Positions 20,490 to 31,639 of a stretch of 64,000 bases of DNA are shown here, piece after piece. The notes below the pieces were generated by a model. That model was not told the DNA's origin. It worked only from the letters and a program-made list of their open reading frames with translations, and made no database searches. A program made the translations under genes and the position numbers. The first letter of the stretch is position 1. Each line of letters opens with the position of its first letter. Source of the DNA: Pomphorhynchus laevis (lineage: Eukaryota > Acanthocephala > Palaeacanthocephala > Echinorhynchida > Pomphorhynchidae); NCBI GenBank assembly GCA_012934845.2, contig WNNJ02002318.1, positions 124,001-188,000 on the forward strand. Reading direction: 5' to 3'.

Positions 20490-22350
20490 ATCAAATTTAA
20501 TAAGAAGAAATACGTCCTTAGCACGTATTTGACCCTGCTGCTATGTTGGGTAGAGGAATTAGAAGGCCGTAACCTGATAGCATAGTAGTTCCTCCACAGT
20601 AATCCATGTTGAGCCACAAGTAAATTAGTCACAGTAGAACGGTTTTTCCGTAATCCATGTTGATTAACGCACAATAAATGATTGAACTCCAAATATTTGC
20701 TTATATATTTATACAGCAGTGACTCCATGACCCGACAACCTGCACCTGTTTAACTTACAGGTTTATCATTGTCGACATTAGAACGATCACCTTTTTGTCC
20801 AAAGGTTTTAATAAATGAACGCTTTCACATTTCTGGCATACAACCAGTAGTTATAGACGCAATGAAAATTCAATGCAAGGGGAAGCAGATATCATTCGTC
20901 AAAAATTTAATATATAATATCGGAGACAATGAATCTGGGCATACGGACCCTGCTGATTTAATATTATTTAGTTAGCGTCTTACATCCTCAACGGAAACTA
21001 AATAAAAAATACTAGAAAAATATCAAGCAGGAATGCTTGCTATTTGTGAGTTTGAGTGCTGTGAAATCAATTTGAAATGATTGGCAAAGGCATTAACGAT
21101 GTCACTGTTTTCTGTGAAAGATTTTCCACATTCAGATATAAATTTATGCACACATCCATGCATATTTTTGAAGTTTGCATACTTGAACAAAGAGCTCGGA
21201 TTAAAGACGGATTGTTTAGCCAATAGCTCTTAAAAATTTTGTCGTTTTTGATTTTTCAATGATATAATGCTATAAACAGGTTGCGAACAGCAATAAAAGA
21301 ATTGTAAGCTAGTTGACCTAGTTAAGCTAGTTAACTTTTAATGAATTTAAAAGTTAACTGAATTTTTAATGAGTTTAAATTTGATAAATGCAATACATTT
21401 AACTTTTAATTATCTTTGAAGCTCACGGTCAAACCAAGGTTTGTAATGCATACCAACTTCTCGAACATTGTTTGGAGAATAACGACGAAGCAATTCAATG
21501 ATACCGTTTGAAGCTGTTCCCATGGGCGACTGACACCTACTACAAGGGGATTTAGCCAGCACAAAATGAAAGGTACTGAGGAACTAAAGGCCTATTTGCT
21601 TTAAAAATTACAATTGAATTTGAATGATAAATTACGGATGAAAAATCTAGTGAAATGTATAAATCTAAAAGGATAATTCAGTGATCCGATGCTTCTAAAG
21701 GTTCGAGATATGTAACTTTTCTATCAGCTTTTATCAGAAGTGAGGCATATATCTATTAAATATCATTGATTCCGAGTAAATAGTGTAAAATAACGCACAT
21801 GTTGAACAAGATTAAGAGTATTAATATAATTAAGTAGTTCACAATAGAAATAATCACACCCTGGCTCAGGTGTATAATTTTTCTAGTCTACATGTGGCAT
21901 ATTCAAATTACCTATATGCAGGAGATGGTGCATATTGGCATAACGATACATATTACTGATAATGTAATTGGCTGTAACACAAGGACTACGATAAATAACA
22001 CCGACGATGATTGAATGACTATTGGCTAGAGATACAGTTGTTCATAAAATTTAAACATAATCAGATGATTTAGCTTCAAATATTGTCGCCACAATAATGC
22101 ATTGCTTGTAATGTATTACTCCACTACCTCTCTGACATCAACGATTAGCACGAAACACGTAGTTGGATAATTTAACCTAGTTATCAGTAACATTAGAATT
22201 TAGTCAAGACTCAGTTAACACAACCAACAAAGGATTAGTTATATATATCCTTGATCTTAGCTCATCCATCTTATTTAGAAGATTGCGAGTTTTAGAGTAA
22301 AATACCAACCAACGATAATTGTTTTTATTCCTTGTTTCAATATTGACAAT
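20490..22350 (-). mobile_element. CR1/Jockey-like LINE on minus strand, endonuclease to start of RT
   Basis: Read from 22.35 kb down: TRNLLNKMDELRSRIYITNP, LLVVLTES and VIYRSPCVTANYI (endonuclease), LFKYANFKNMHGCVHKFISE and DIVNAFANHF (linker before the RT), then VNQHGLRKNRSTVTNLLV (RT fingers) at about 20.65 kb, after which the element stops at about 20.49 kb next to the PLE end. It is 3'-truncated or cut off there. Stops interrupt it repeatedly. Its ORF1 may be the minus-strand fragment at 27.21-27.44 kb, separated from it by the plus-strand LINE at 22.7-27.13 kb. Confidence 0.75.
20505..20590 (+). repeat. Naiad PLE terminal hairpin
   Basis: CTGCTATGTTGGGTAGAGG and, 20-30 bases on, AGCATAGTAG form an imperfect dyad. 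The copy at 34.26-34.32 kb has the perfect form (CTGCTATGTT against AACATAGCAG). The hairpin is retained in copies that are otherwise diverged, which points to a structural role in the element. Confidence 0.7.
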
Positions 22351-22700
22351 GCACTGTCATAAACCGTTGAAACAACAACGGAGACTTATGCTATGCTATA
22401 TCATCTGATGTACTTCTATATCCTTTCGTATTTACTGAAGACCCATATGTAGCGGCAGAGGAGAACGCGGATGTGGTTCCAATAGAACCAGCTGGATCTA
22501 CGTATTCTGTCGCACAACTTGAAAATTCAAAATATTCAGATTATTCTCTCCAAATAAAAAAAGTTTGAGATAAAATAACATACAATTACAGATTACAAAT
22601 TGCAGAATACAGATTACAGATTATTGCAGATTACAGTTGCAGATTAACTAAAGTTTGATTACTAATAAACATACAATCTAAAGTAAATACAATACAAATT
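22351..22700. other. Junction region with short AGATTACA-type repeats
   Basis: Contains several copies of CAGATTACA/TTGCAGATTAC (about 22.58-22.66 kb). It lies between the minus-strand LINE and the plus-strand LINE. The left insertion point of the latter is somewhere here. Confidence 0.5.
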
Positions 22701-22857
22701 TAAACCAAGCTTAGAAGAATTAGTAAATTGATATCCAGTTCAGAAACAGCGAAAATGATAAAACAAGACAGTAAAAGAGTAAAGTAAAAGCAGTATAACA
22801 AGGCACAGGGCAGTAAAAGGCAAACTTGCTGAACCATTCAATCCTGAATTAGAACAG

Positions 22858-24243
22858 ATGCCACGGCATGTTGAATCGCAAGTTGCTTGTAGTAACAGTG
22901 CGTGTGGTTGTTGGACGGTTGTCATTCATACTTTTGATGACAAATCCGTGAAGGACAAAAATTTCCTGTGCGGAATTTGTGCAAGTGAAGCTCTTGACCG
23001 TCTGAACTCTCAAATAAACAAGCTAACTGAGAGTATGAATGGTTTGTATTGACGAATCTGTTCTGACGAACAAGAAAACGCGAGTAGTGCCACAAGTTTT
23101 TGTGTTCAGGCTGTTGAGAGGGTTCTTTGTGCCAAGCCAGACAAGAGGCCATCTCGGTCCGTGCTTATTTCCGGAGAGTTGAATACCTGTCAAGTATTTG
23201 ATACTGGTGACGGTCTGAAGGAAAGAGTAAAATCACCGTTGATGGTTAATGCTGTCAGTGACTCAGACGATACAATAATATCAAACGATCCTTCTCATCA
23301 CAGAACGGAAACGACTCCTAACTCCTTCAGCTGCACCTGGATGATGGAGCATAGTCACAGCATCATGGTTCCCAATATATATCCCACCCCTGACAGACTT
23401 GACGTCACTACTGCTGATTTGCAGAGTTCGGTGTGCCGAACAAACCAATTCAAAAGTGATGCAATGCAAAGCGAAACTTGAGGAGTTACGAAATGCAGTA
23501 TTAAACCAAATGGAAATGAGTAGTATCAGCCACGTGTACCATCGGTACCTACTTTTACACAAATTCCTTCACCAAGTATCGGTAGCAGAGCTTGCAAGAT
23601 AAATAGAGTTTCTGATCGAGGATCACAAACAGACCATGCAACAATAGATCAGTGCACTACAAAGAAGATCGTCCCAATTTCGGCAACTCATTCTGGAGCC
23701 TCTCCTGCGGCAACTCGTCTGGAGCAGCGATCTATCCGGACCCCACGTTCGAGTAACATACGAGATAAAAAATCTGTTATAGATAGATCCAAATGTGTGA
23801 TCTTTGTCAACGTTTATGAGTCCCAATCCGACAGTGCTCAAAATCGTATTAATGATGATGTTGGCTAGTGCGGCAGATCCTATCCGGCGTTTTCGTTGAG
23901 GGTGAGGAAGGTTTGACAGAATCTCTACAGGTCTTGGCCCTTCACAGAATCGGCAAAAAGACGGAAATGGTAAGACTAGATTACTAAGATTAGTTTGTGC
24001 GTCTTCTAATCAAGCCGCTTCCATTCTTAATAGAGCTTACAGATTAGCGGGTACGTCTATGCGCATCTTCAAGGACCTTTCGATCGAGGATCGCCGTCAA
24101 TTGTCTCTTGCTAGGAAGGAACTATATAACAGGCGTCAATTAGGTGAGGAGGATTTATGTATCCGAAATTTTCGGGTGGTTCGACGCCGACCATTTGTAC
24201 GGTGGGAGAAGTTAACTATAAAAACTCAACAAAGGATGCTTTA
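22858..24243 (+). pseudogene. LINE ORF1 (zinc finger plus RNA-binding C-terminus), broken
   Basis: The N-terminal finger is at residues 8-45 of the first open stretch. A stop follows at 23050 and the frame resumes to 23481. The C-terminal module (GKKDGNGKTRLLRL to NFRVVRRRPF) is at about 23.93-24.24 kb. The C-terminal module resembles the conserved ORF1 end shared by CR1-group LINEs, which also occurs at 27.21-27.44 kb on the other strand. Confidence 0.75.
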
Positions 24244-24284
24244 GGAGACTTGGATTCATTTCGTACCATCTTATCGAAAGTCCG

Positions 24285-25256
24285 GTGAATTACGGTAGTC
24301 ATCCTATCAGGATTGCATGTTCGAATGTTCGCAGCTTAGTCTCTAAATTTGATGAGTTCAACTTTTATTTATCAAACAGCGACGTGTCTATTTTCGCACT
24401 CACTGAGACCTGGCTGCACAGTGGTATTGATGACAATTGTGTTAACATCCCGGGCTTCTCACTATTAAGAACTGACCGAGGAAACACCCGCCGTGGTGGT
24501 GGGGTTGCGATCTATGTAGACAACAAAATGATTGTGACCAACGTCATGTCATATCGAGATGATGATCTATTGGAGTCGCTCTCTTTAACAGTGAAATCGG
24601 GTGATACGACAATGTCGATTTGCGTTTGCTATCGTACTTCGCGCACTTGCTGCTTGAAACATGACATGATCAGTTATTTCACGAAAGTGTCGAAACCGTC
24701 CAATTTCATCCTTCTTGGTGACTTTAATATTCCGAACCTAACTGGGAGCTCCCATTTCGAATGTCCTCGCGGTGTAAGTAAGATGGATGTCGACTTATGG
24801 AATTTTCTTGTGAACGATTTAGCTCTTATACAACAAGTCACTCAGTCAACTAGGTTTATGGGAAATAGCTCCTCGTTATTGGATTTAGTTTTCAGTAAAA
24901 CATTTCTTGACATACGTGAAGTTCAATATGACCCTCCCATTCGACTCAGTGACCATCTTGTCATTAAGTTTTTTACTGGTTTCTGTGCCGAAGCCCCACC
25001 TAACGCAGTTAAGTACTTCGAACGCAAATGGAATAAGGTGGATACGGATGCCCTCCGTAAGCTTACAGTACGATTGGGTCTTCACAACAGTGTTGTCAGT
25101 GATATCGATGATTGGAAAACTTTGTCTGTTTCTCTCAACTATCTTACTGATTGCGTAGCTCCATTGAAAACCGTACAATCCTCTTCGAAACTTAAACCTC
25201 CGTGGTTTGATCATGAGTTCCTTGACATTTTGAAGATGCGAAATAAACTATTTTAG
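24285..25256 (+). pseudogene. LINE ORF2 endonuclease domain
   Basis: 323 codons. IACSNVRSLVSKFDEF, ALTETWLH (catalytic Glu), RRGGGVAIYVDN, VCYRTSR, LGDFNIPNL (catalytic Asp/Asn), LLDLVFS and LSDHLVIKF (catalytic Asp-His) are all in order, so the domain itself is complete. It ends at a TAG right after MRNKLF, before the RT linker. Confidence 0.85.
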
Positions 25257-25417
25257 TCATCTCTGAAAATTCAGGGTCTTCGGTCAGAATACCTTCAATA
25301 TCGTCGTCGTTTCAGCTCTATAAAGAAAATAAAAAGACAAAGGTATGAAGCTGGAATAATATCATCATATCGAACTTCTTCCAAACCATTCTGGCGGTAT
25401 GTGAATCAAAATAAAAA

Positions 25418-26371
25418 ATGATTCAATCAATTACAGTGTTAAATCATGAGGGCAGAATTGTACGAGAACCTGATAAAATCGTGAGTGTGCTAAAGACAGC
25501 GTTTGAACTTGATTGTTACACGCCATCTAAAGGCTTCCGTATAGCGCACACTCCTGAGGCATTCACGTCGTATATGCCGCTTGTTCAACCGGCTGAGGTT
25601 TTGCGGGAACTGCACGGATTGTCACCATATACTTCGGTCGGCCCAGACGGTATACACCCCTTTATCCTCCGGAATCTCCATGATCTATTAGCATCGCCAC
25701 TATCAGAGATGTTTAACATGTCGATACATACTTCGCGCATCCCTGATCACTGGAGACAATCTTACGTCATCCCCATTCATAAAAAGGGTAGCAGAGACGA
25801 TTCTTTCAATTATCGTGCAGTATGCCTGACGAGTATTGTATGCAAATGCCTCGAGAGGTTTGTGCATAAATACATTATCACCCACATGGAAAGAGGTAAG
25901 CTACTACACCAATCTCAGCATGGCTTTCGTACCGGCAGGTCCTGCCTTAGCAATCTAATTACGGCACGTGAAAGTTGGACAGACATAGTTGCAAACGGGG
26001 ATATGGTTGATGTAATTTACATTGACTTTAGTAGGGCGTTCGACCGAGTACCGCACGATATTTTGCTTTTACTGTTGACTCAATACGGGATTGATCTGAG
26101 TGTAGTTCGTTGGATCGAGTTGTTCCTGAAAGGTCGATCATATCAAGTTAGGTTAGGGAGTAGCCTTTCTCCTCCACGAAATACTTACGCGAGTGATCCT
26201 CAGGGATCGGTCCTGAAACCCTTGTTATTCAATATTTTTCTTCAGGATATACTTGTAAGATTAGAATGTGATGTACAAGCGTTTACGGATGACCTGAAGT
26301 TATGGAAGTATGTTTGTTCATATGATAACTGTTTGGAGCTTCAAGATGACCTCGACACTATAAACATATAG
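25418..26371 (+). pseudogene. LINE ORF2 reverse transcriptase
   Basis: 317 codons. VGPDGIHPFIL, WRQSYVIPIHKKG, YRAVCLTSI, QHGFRTGRSCLSN, VIYIDFSRAFDRVPH and SDPQGSVLKPLLFNI, but the catalytic loop reads FTDD where FADD is expected, and the GVPQGSVLGP motif is altered. The next domain is at 26545-26985 in another frame. Confidence 0.88.
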
Positions 26372-26544
26372 AGCAAGACGACGGGGTTGCTTTTGAATAC
26401 CTCGAAGTGCAGTCACATGCACTTAGGAGTTAAGAAATTTTTTTGTGTATAGTTTAGGCGGTAAGCCAATTGAACAGGTACAGTGCACTAGAGACTTAGG
26501 GGTACTTGTGCACGAATCGTTAAAGAGTCGTCCAAACACTTAAA

Positions 26545-26985
26545 GTGATGTACAACTCAATAATTAGGCCCATTCTTTTATACTGTACACCAGCAACATT
26601 TCCGTGCACGCGAGGCGAGCTGAATGATTTAGAAAATGTTCTTCGCATGTTGACGAGGTGCTGTCGTCTTCCGAGTAGTTATTCTTATAGGGATCGCTTG
26701 CGAGGGATAGGCATACCGTCGGTTCGGTCTGCGATAGTGTGTAGCGACATCTTATGCTTCAGAGATATGATACTCGGACATGTTGGGTGGCCGGCAAACT
26801 GTATCCAGCGGAACAAACGTGATACGAATCGGGGCCACTCTTTGACTGTGAAAATGCTGCACCATGGGAAACTGTCTAGAATCAGTCGCCTATCGCACCG
26901 AGCGGTGAGGATGTGGAACTTACTTCCGGAGGATATGGTCGCTATTCAGAGTAAACAGCAGTTCATGCGGAGGATGGAGCAATGA
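26545..26985 (+). pseudogene. LINE ORF2 C-terminal region
   Basis: 146 codons with SIIRPILLYCTPATFPCT, LTRCCRLP and the terminal RAVRMWNLLPEDMV, which is the usual end of CR1/Jockey-type ORF2. The stop is followed by about 120 bases of 3' UTR and the AATA tract. Confidence 0.8.
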
Positions 26986-27159
26986 CTGTGCGAGACAAAC
27001 TCACAGTCTATACCGGATCGTTATCCTTGGGAGGAATGTTGAATTTTTTTCTTTTCAATTTTTTTCATGTGATCAGACAAAACAGCCCTACGGCTAGTCT
27101 TGTAATTGAATAAATAAATAAATAAATTTAAAGCGTTGTCTTAGAAGTTCTTTCACTTA

Positions 27160-27440
27160 AAGAAGTTGATTACGCTAATCAATAATAAGATATTGTAAAA
27201 TTTAAATAAGAGTTCATGAAAAATTTCGTAGAATCATTCCAACAGATTCATCATTAATTAGAATAGCTTTCAATAAACTTGGATGGGAGTTGTTTTCTGC
27301 AGATTTCTTTCCCAAACGGAAGTGGAACTCTATTTTGATTTGCAATAATTTGTCGTGAGGTAGATCGCACAATTTTTTCGAAAAGACATTTCGAACGCGC
27401 ATAAGATCATCATTCATGCTATGCTGAATGTTCATAGAAT
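27160..27440 (-). pseudogene. LINE ORF1 C-terminal fragment
   Basis: 73 codons (27435-27214): EFHFRLGKKSAENN, PSLLKAILINDES and GMILRNF match the ORF1 C-terminal module of CR1-group LINEs. It lies immediately outside the 3' end of the plus-strand LINE, in the orientation expected of the 5' part of the element at 20.49-22.35 kb. Confidence 0.65.
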
Positions 27441-27740
27441 CAGATACTGGTATGTTAGTAAAAATTATTACTCGAGGAGATTTATGATTTTTCTACAGTT
27501 TAGTGTGTACTTGCATATATGATGAAGAAAAATGTCATAACGACGGTTAGTTGGTGTACATGTGACTCGTTGAGACTGGGCATTGATTGGTTAGCTACTG
27601 TGAGGAATGCAAAACAGCCTGATCAGCGTGAGGTGATTCGATTAAAGATGCTGTACAATTAGTGTCGTTTACATGTATGATGATTTCTTATAATAATAAC
27701 GATTTTGTTAAAAAACTAAATACAACCGCTAAAAAGGCTT
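27441..27740. other. No gene seen
   Basis: Unassigned sequence with no domain or repeat I recognise. Confidence 0.5.
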
Positions 27741-28203
27741 AAAAAGTAAAACATGTGAAAGAAAACAGGAAGTAATGTATGATCAGTTTAACGTCATACT
27801 TCTTCTCTATAATTACGGCCTCATTTCCATAGGGATATGAGCCCCACAGCCGACCCAATACGCCGCCTTCCGACTGAACCACCCTGGGTCTTTCAACCAC
27901 GAAGAATACAATGAAGAGCTTGACCTTAGTCTTTGCTATAAGGGATGTTCTCTTGAAAAGAATACTAATCCTGAGATAGCACAAGTACCCAGAGGCGCAC
28001 TTAAGCTTTTACCACCCAATGACAGATGCTGAGCCCGTATCAGGGTCCACCTAAGTCTCTTTAGGATACGTTTAAGCCTATTCAGGTCAGCTCCCGCAGT
28101 CCAGTTCACGGTAATGTTGGACCCCAGGTATTTTACGCGACTTGTGAAGGTAATGAGTGGTTGAGGCTACAAAATGGAGGAGAGTGCAGAGGGTGCTAGT
28201 CTC

Positions 28204-28798
28204 CTAAAGTTTCTTTTTGGTGGCAGGGGTTCCATGAAAGACGATCACCTGCGATTTATTGGATTTTAAAATAATATTGGATGAGGGTAACTGATCTTTT
28301 AATCTTAAAAAGAAACGGCTGATGACCGAGACTACATCTTTGCACCTGCGTCCAGAAAACAGGATTGTGCTATTATCATCGTATACCACCAGATGTTGAT
28401 CTCGTTTAATTTTTTTGTAGAGTTCAATGGAGGCAGCAAGATACAAGATTGGAGAAAGTGGGGAGCCTTGAAGCACCCCTGCAAATAGGATAGAACTGAC
28501 GTGCACAAAGGTCGTCTTCATAGAAGAATCGCTTGGTGTACAGCAATATTTCTACCCTGTTAGCAATTATCGCAGGCAACCCAAGGGGCCAGAGAGAAGA
28601 GATAACAAAGGGAATGGAAATGCGGTCAAATGCAACAGAAAAGTCAAGTAAAACAGCCACAGCAAGTTGATGACTATTTTCCCAACAAAACTGATGCACT
28701 TCACCTATTGCTGAATGAATCGAGCGATCCTTTACATACCCATAAAAACCTGGTGGGATTAAATTTCGCCTACAGATGATCACGGATTTTACGCGCAA
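28204..28798 (-). pseudogene. LINE reverse transcriptase, two overlapping frames
   Basis: The first part (28798-28424) carries the fingers and the palm A motif (LLDFSVAFDRIS). The second (28521-28204) carries GVLQGSPLSPILY and LVVYDDNSTILFSG. The frame changes between them. YDDN replaces the usual YADD. Confidence 0.8.
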
Positions 28799-30968
28799 GC
28801 GCCTTTTCGTAGATGGAGATGAGGGAGTTTTGAATCGAGATAGACCGCAGATCTTTAGGACATTAAATCGATTTCTTTTTTGGTATAAAAATCAACGGCT
28901 GATATTAATGCCAGCAACATCGGACGGGGAGGCTAATAGCATTGTTATGGCTACATACTTTCTCTGACTGTATGTCAAAAGCTGACAGACACGAGTGGAG
29001 AGTGGCACATGGTATTTGTAGGTGCCCGAGAGTGACTCCCAGGAGTTAAGGATATCTGTAACAGATAAGTCCCTGCTCCAGAAGTCACACCAAAGCGGGA
29101 TTGGTTGGGAGATTTAGTGGCTCCATAATTATGTAAGGGATAGTGACTCCTCCAAAACTTGGTCAAGGCCTATACTACCAATCAAGCCCAATGCTTTATC
29201 TTTTCAACAGACAAACTAATCCTTCTTACATATCTTCTAAAAGGAAGATTTAAAGGGTTTAGGTGAGCAATGTTCGCCCTATCCTTCCCCAGCTGGAACC
29301 TATATCTAGTGCTCCAATATTCATTCGAGAGGGCCTGTCTGGCGGAAACAGAGAGATTAGGAAGCTGTAGCATATTAGCTAGGTCCTTGAGTTTTGTTAG
29401 AGTGAAATTGTAAATACGACCTTTATAGCTAGTCAAAAGCAACGCGGTTGCTTGCGAAGAAAAATTAAATTCGGTCAAACTCACATTACCAATTTTGGGA
29501 AAGAGTTGGATAGATGCCTGGAAGATCGCTACTCTGATAGGATCAAAGTGAAAACTCCTTCAAAGTAACCTATCTTCTTCTATCCGCCAGCGAATTAGGT
29601 CATGAGAGATTGTCTGTTGTTGGCGCGACTGCTCAGTACAGATGGGTTTCAACAACCACATCTTATGAAGCAGTAATATATCGAGGATATAGTTAGTTGT
29701 TGAGCAATTAATGGTAGAGGACGATGGTTTGTGAATGAGATAGTCGTTCGTTGCTCCGCGAAGCGCTGAATTAATCCAACGACCAGTTCTGTCGTTAAAA
29801 TCACCAAGTAACATGTCATAACCACTACCTAAAATTCTATCCAGGAGGTCACGGTTCTTGTGAATATCCCCTGGACAGATGTAGATATTGGTTATACTGA
29901 TGCGTTTACCGTTCTTACAGAGTGATATAATTAAACAAGACAGGGCTGGACAAGAGTAGTTTAACAGAAGGGAAAATCTTAAGGAGCATTTATCTAGGGT
30001 TAAAAGACCTTGATATGAGATTAGTGAGGTGGGGTTATGTACGGAGTATAGTGGGTGTAGATGTGCTTTGGAATAAATCGAGTAATGTCTTGGGGGAGAC
30101 GTATAAACCGCGTCTCCTGAAGGACTATAACATCTGCATCTCTACCATATAAAAGTCTAAGGGCAGAAGCCTCTTTTGAATTCCATCAAAGGATATTAAG
30201 TAAAAAGGCTCCTGATTACTTTGCATTGTTATGGATTAGCTAGGAGAGGATATTCCTCCTTATTTGGAACCAGAGGTCGATGGTCGCCCTTCACACTCCC
30301 GGTCACAACCGCTGAGTTCAATTGCCCTTGGGCAATATCTTTATTTCCTTGTATTAATTGCCACGCTTAGCCATTTTTTGAAGGGCGGACTGTTGCAGGT
30401 GCTAGATTGTGGGCTGAGGCATTTATTATTTGCTTTTGGTACTACATTAGAGAGTGTCAGTAATGAGTCGTTAGTTGTCCTGTTTTGTCCTAGTAGTGTT
30501 CCAATTAGTGACGTAATCATTGATTGCATCTCTTTTATTGTTGCCTGATGCTTTAAATCAATCATTCTTATAACATCCAGGTCAGAGAGAGAACAGGATG
30601 CGGATGAAGCCAAGGTCCGGTTGGAATTTATTATAGGTTCATTGAACTTGAAGTGTTAGTTCTTGTATTCTCTGAATGATATACGTTTCCTAGACCAAGC
30701 GAAGTGTAACCCACCGCAATTGATACATACTGGTGTGCTCTTACATTTGTTTATTTAATTAGAGTCATTTTGCTGCATACTACACAAAGATGAGGGTTTG
30801 CACAATTAGAGCCCCAATTCCCCCATTTATGGCATATAGATCAGTGAGGAAACGTATAGTCATCCGTTCCAATGTATGTGAATTTTATATTGCATCCCAT
30901 AAAGGGATTGCAACAGGATTTTGCGAGTATTTCAGCGTTGTCTACTGGGGTTGAAGCAAACGCTATAT

Positions 30969-31331
30969 TCAGAGTAGTGACATTCCTCCCATTAGAAATC
31001 TTAAATTATTTAGGCTGAATCTATTTTCGAATAAGTTCAATTCATCACTATCAATCTCTAATGGTAGATTGGTGATTTTAACTGAGGCCGAGATAGGTTT
31101 GTATTGAACATAGAGAGAGCTATAATGCTGATTTATAAATTTCGTGAATTCTAGTGCTAAATCTGATGTGACAAAAGATAATCTCAATTCTGATTCAAAA
31201 TATCGAATAGAATTGTAAATAACACGATCTTTGTATATGTTCATAAATTCTTTAAGGAATGTTTCATAAATTTTAGACCTCTCTATTGGTTTTTGAAATT
31301 TAATGAAGATAAAGTTGGTGAGCTTCCTCAC
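30969..31331 (-). pseudogene. LINE ORF1, RNA-binding part
   Basis: 120 codons. The ITNLPLEIDSDELNLF stretch looks like one strand-helix of an RRM-like ORF1 fold. The zinc-knuckle part follows downstream on the minus strand in another frame. Confidence 0.65.
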
Positions 31332-31639
31332 TGGGGGAGCTCCCCCTGAACTGAAATATCGTTTAAATTATCACTAACCTTCTTTTCTGAAACTTGTTAT
31401 CGTAAGATACCTCATATTTGTCAACTTCTTTTGGTATTTTGCTTGTACTTTCGACGATTTTGCTGGAAACTGCTAATTTGTTTGAACGCTCCAACGTGCA
31501 CAAATTCATTCGCTTCATGTTTATTCAAGATAGGACGCATTCTTGAGGTATATCATTTTTATTCGTTACGTTGTTTGAATAATTCGGCATGCTAAGTGAT
31601 CGCGAATTGCGTTGACTTCGAGTCAAAGTACGAACGATT

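Larger units (their letters stand above)
17940..20590 (+). mobile_element. Naiad-type Penelope-like element, degenerate, with a nested insertion
   Basis: The 5' part (about 17.95-18.17 kb) reads EKEDFWIKTLNFMYPLGLND and KRKPRSHGDKRNKK, which in these elements is the end of an N-terminal GIY-YIG endonuclease and the basic linker after it. The RT follows downstream: KLHKNPIKPRFI at about 19.36 kb, TYDFSTLY at about 19.59 kb, GVPMGGNSSPIIADLFLSF at about 19.86 kb, the catalytic-type IDDICVLN at about 20.00 kb and IYPESLILNK at about 20.05 kb. GIY-YIG before RT is the permuted order described for Naiad PLEs. The copy is broken in several places. A 134-bp hammerhead-bearing element is inserted at 19057-19190. 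The 3' terminal region at about 20.45-20.59 kb is shared with copies at 34.1 and 50.0 kb. Confidence 0.8.
22700..27126 (+). mobile_element. Near-full-length CR1/Jockey-like LINE, broken
   Basis: ORF1 (22858-24240) has a PHD-like zinc-binding N-terminus (CSNSACGCW, H, CGICA) and the typical ORF1 C-terminus (KTRLLRLVCASSNQAA, DLSIEDRRQLSLARKELYNR). ORF2 starts at about 24.29 kb with an endonuclease, then RT (25418-26371) and the post-RT domain (26545-26985). The 3' end is a short AATA/TAAA tract at 27.10-27.13 kb, as many LINEs of this group have. Three reading frames are used by consecutive ORF2 parts, so at least two frameshifts, and there is a stop at 25254. The complete domain order makes it the youngest-looking LINE here. 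Confidence 0.88.

Noticed and set aside
20769-20975. Plus-strand open frame at the edge of the minus-strand LINE
   Set aside because: It is the antisense of LINE coding sequence that reads as RT linker on the minus strand.
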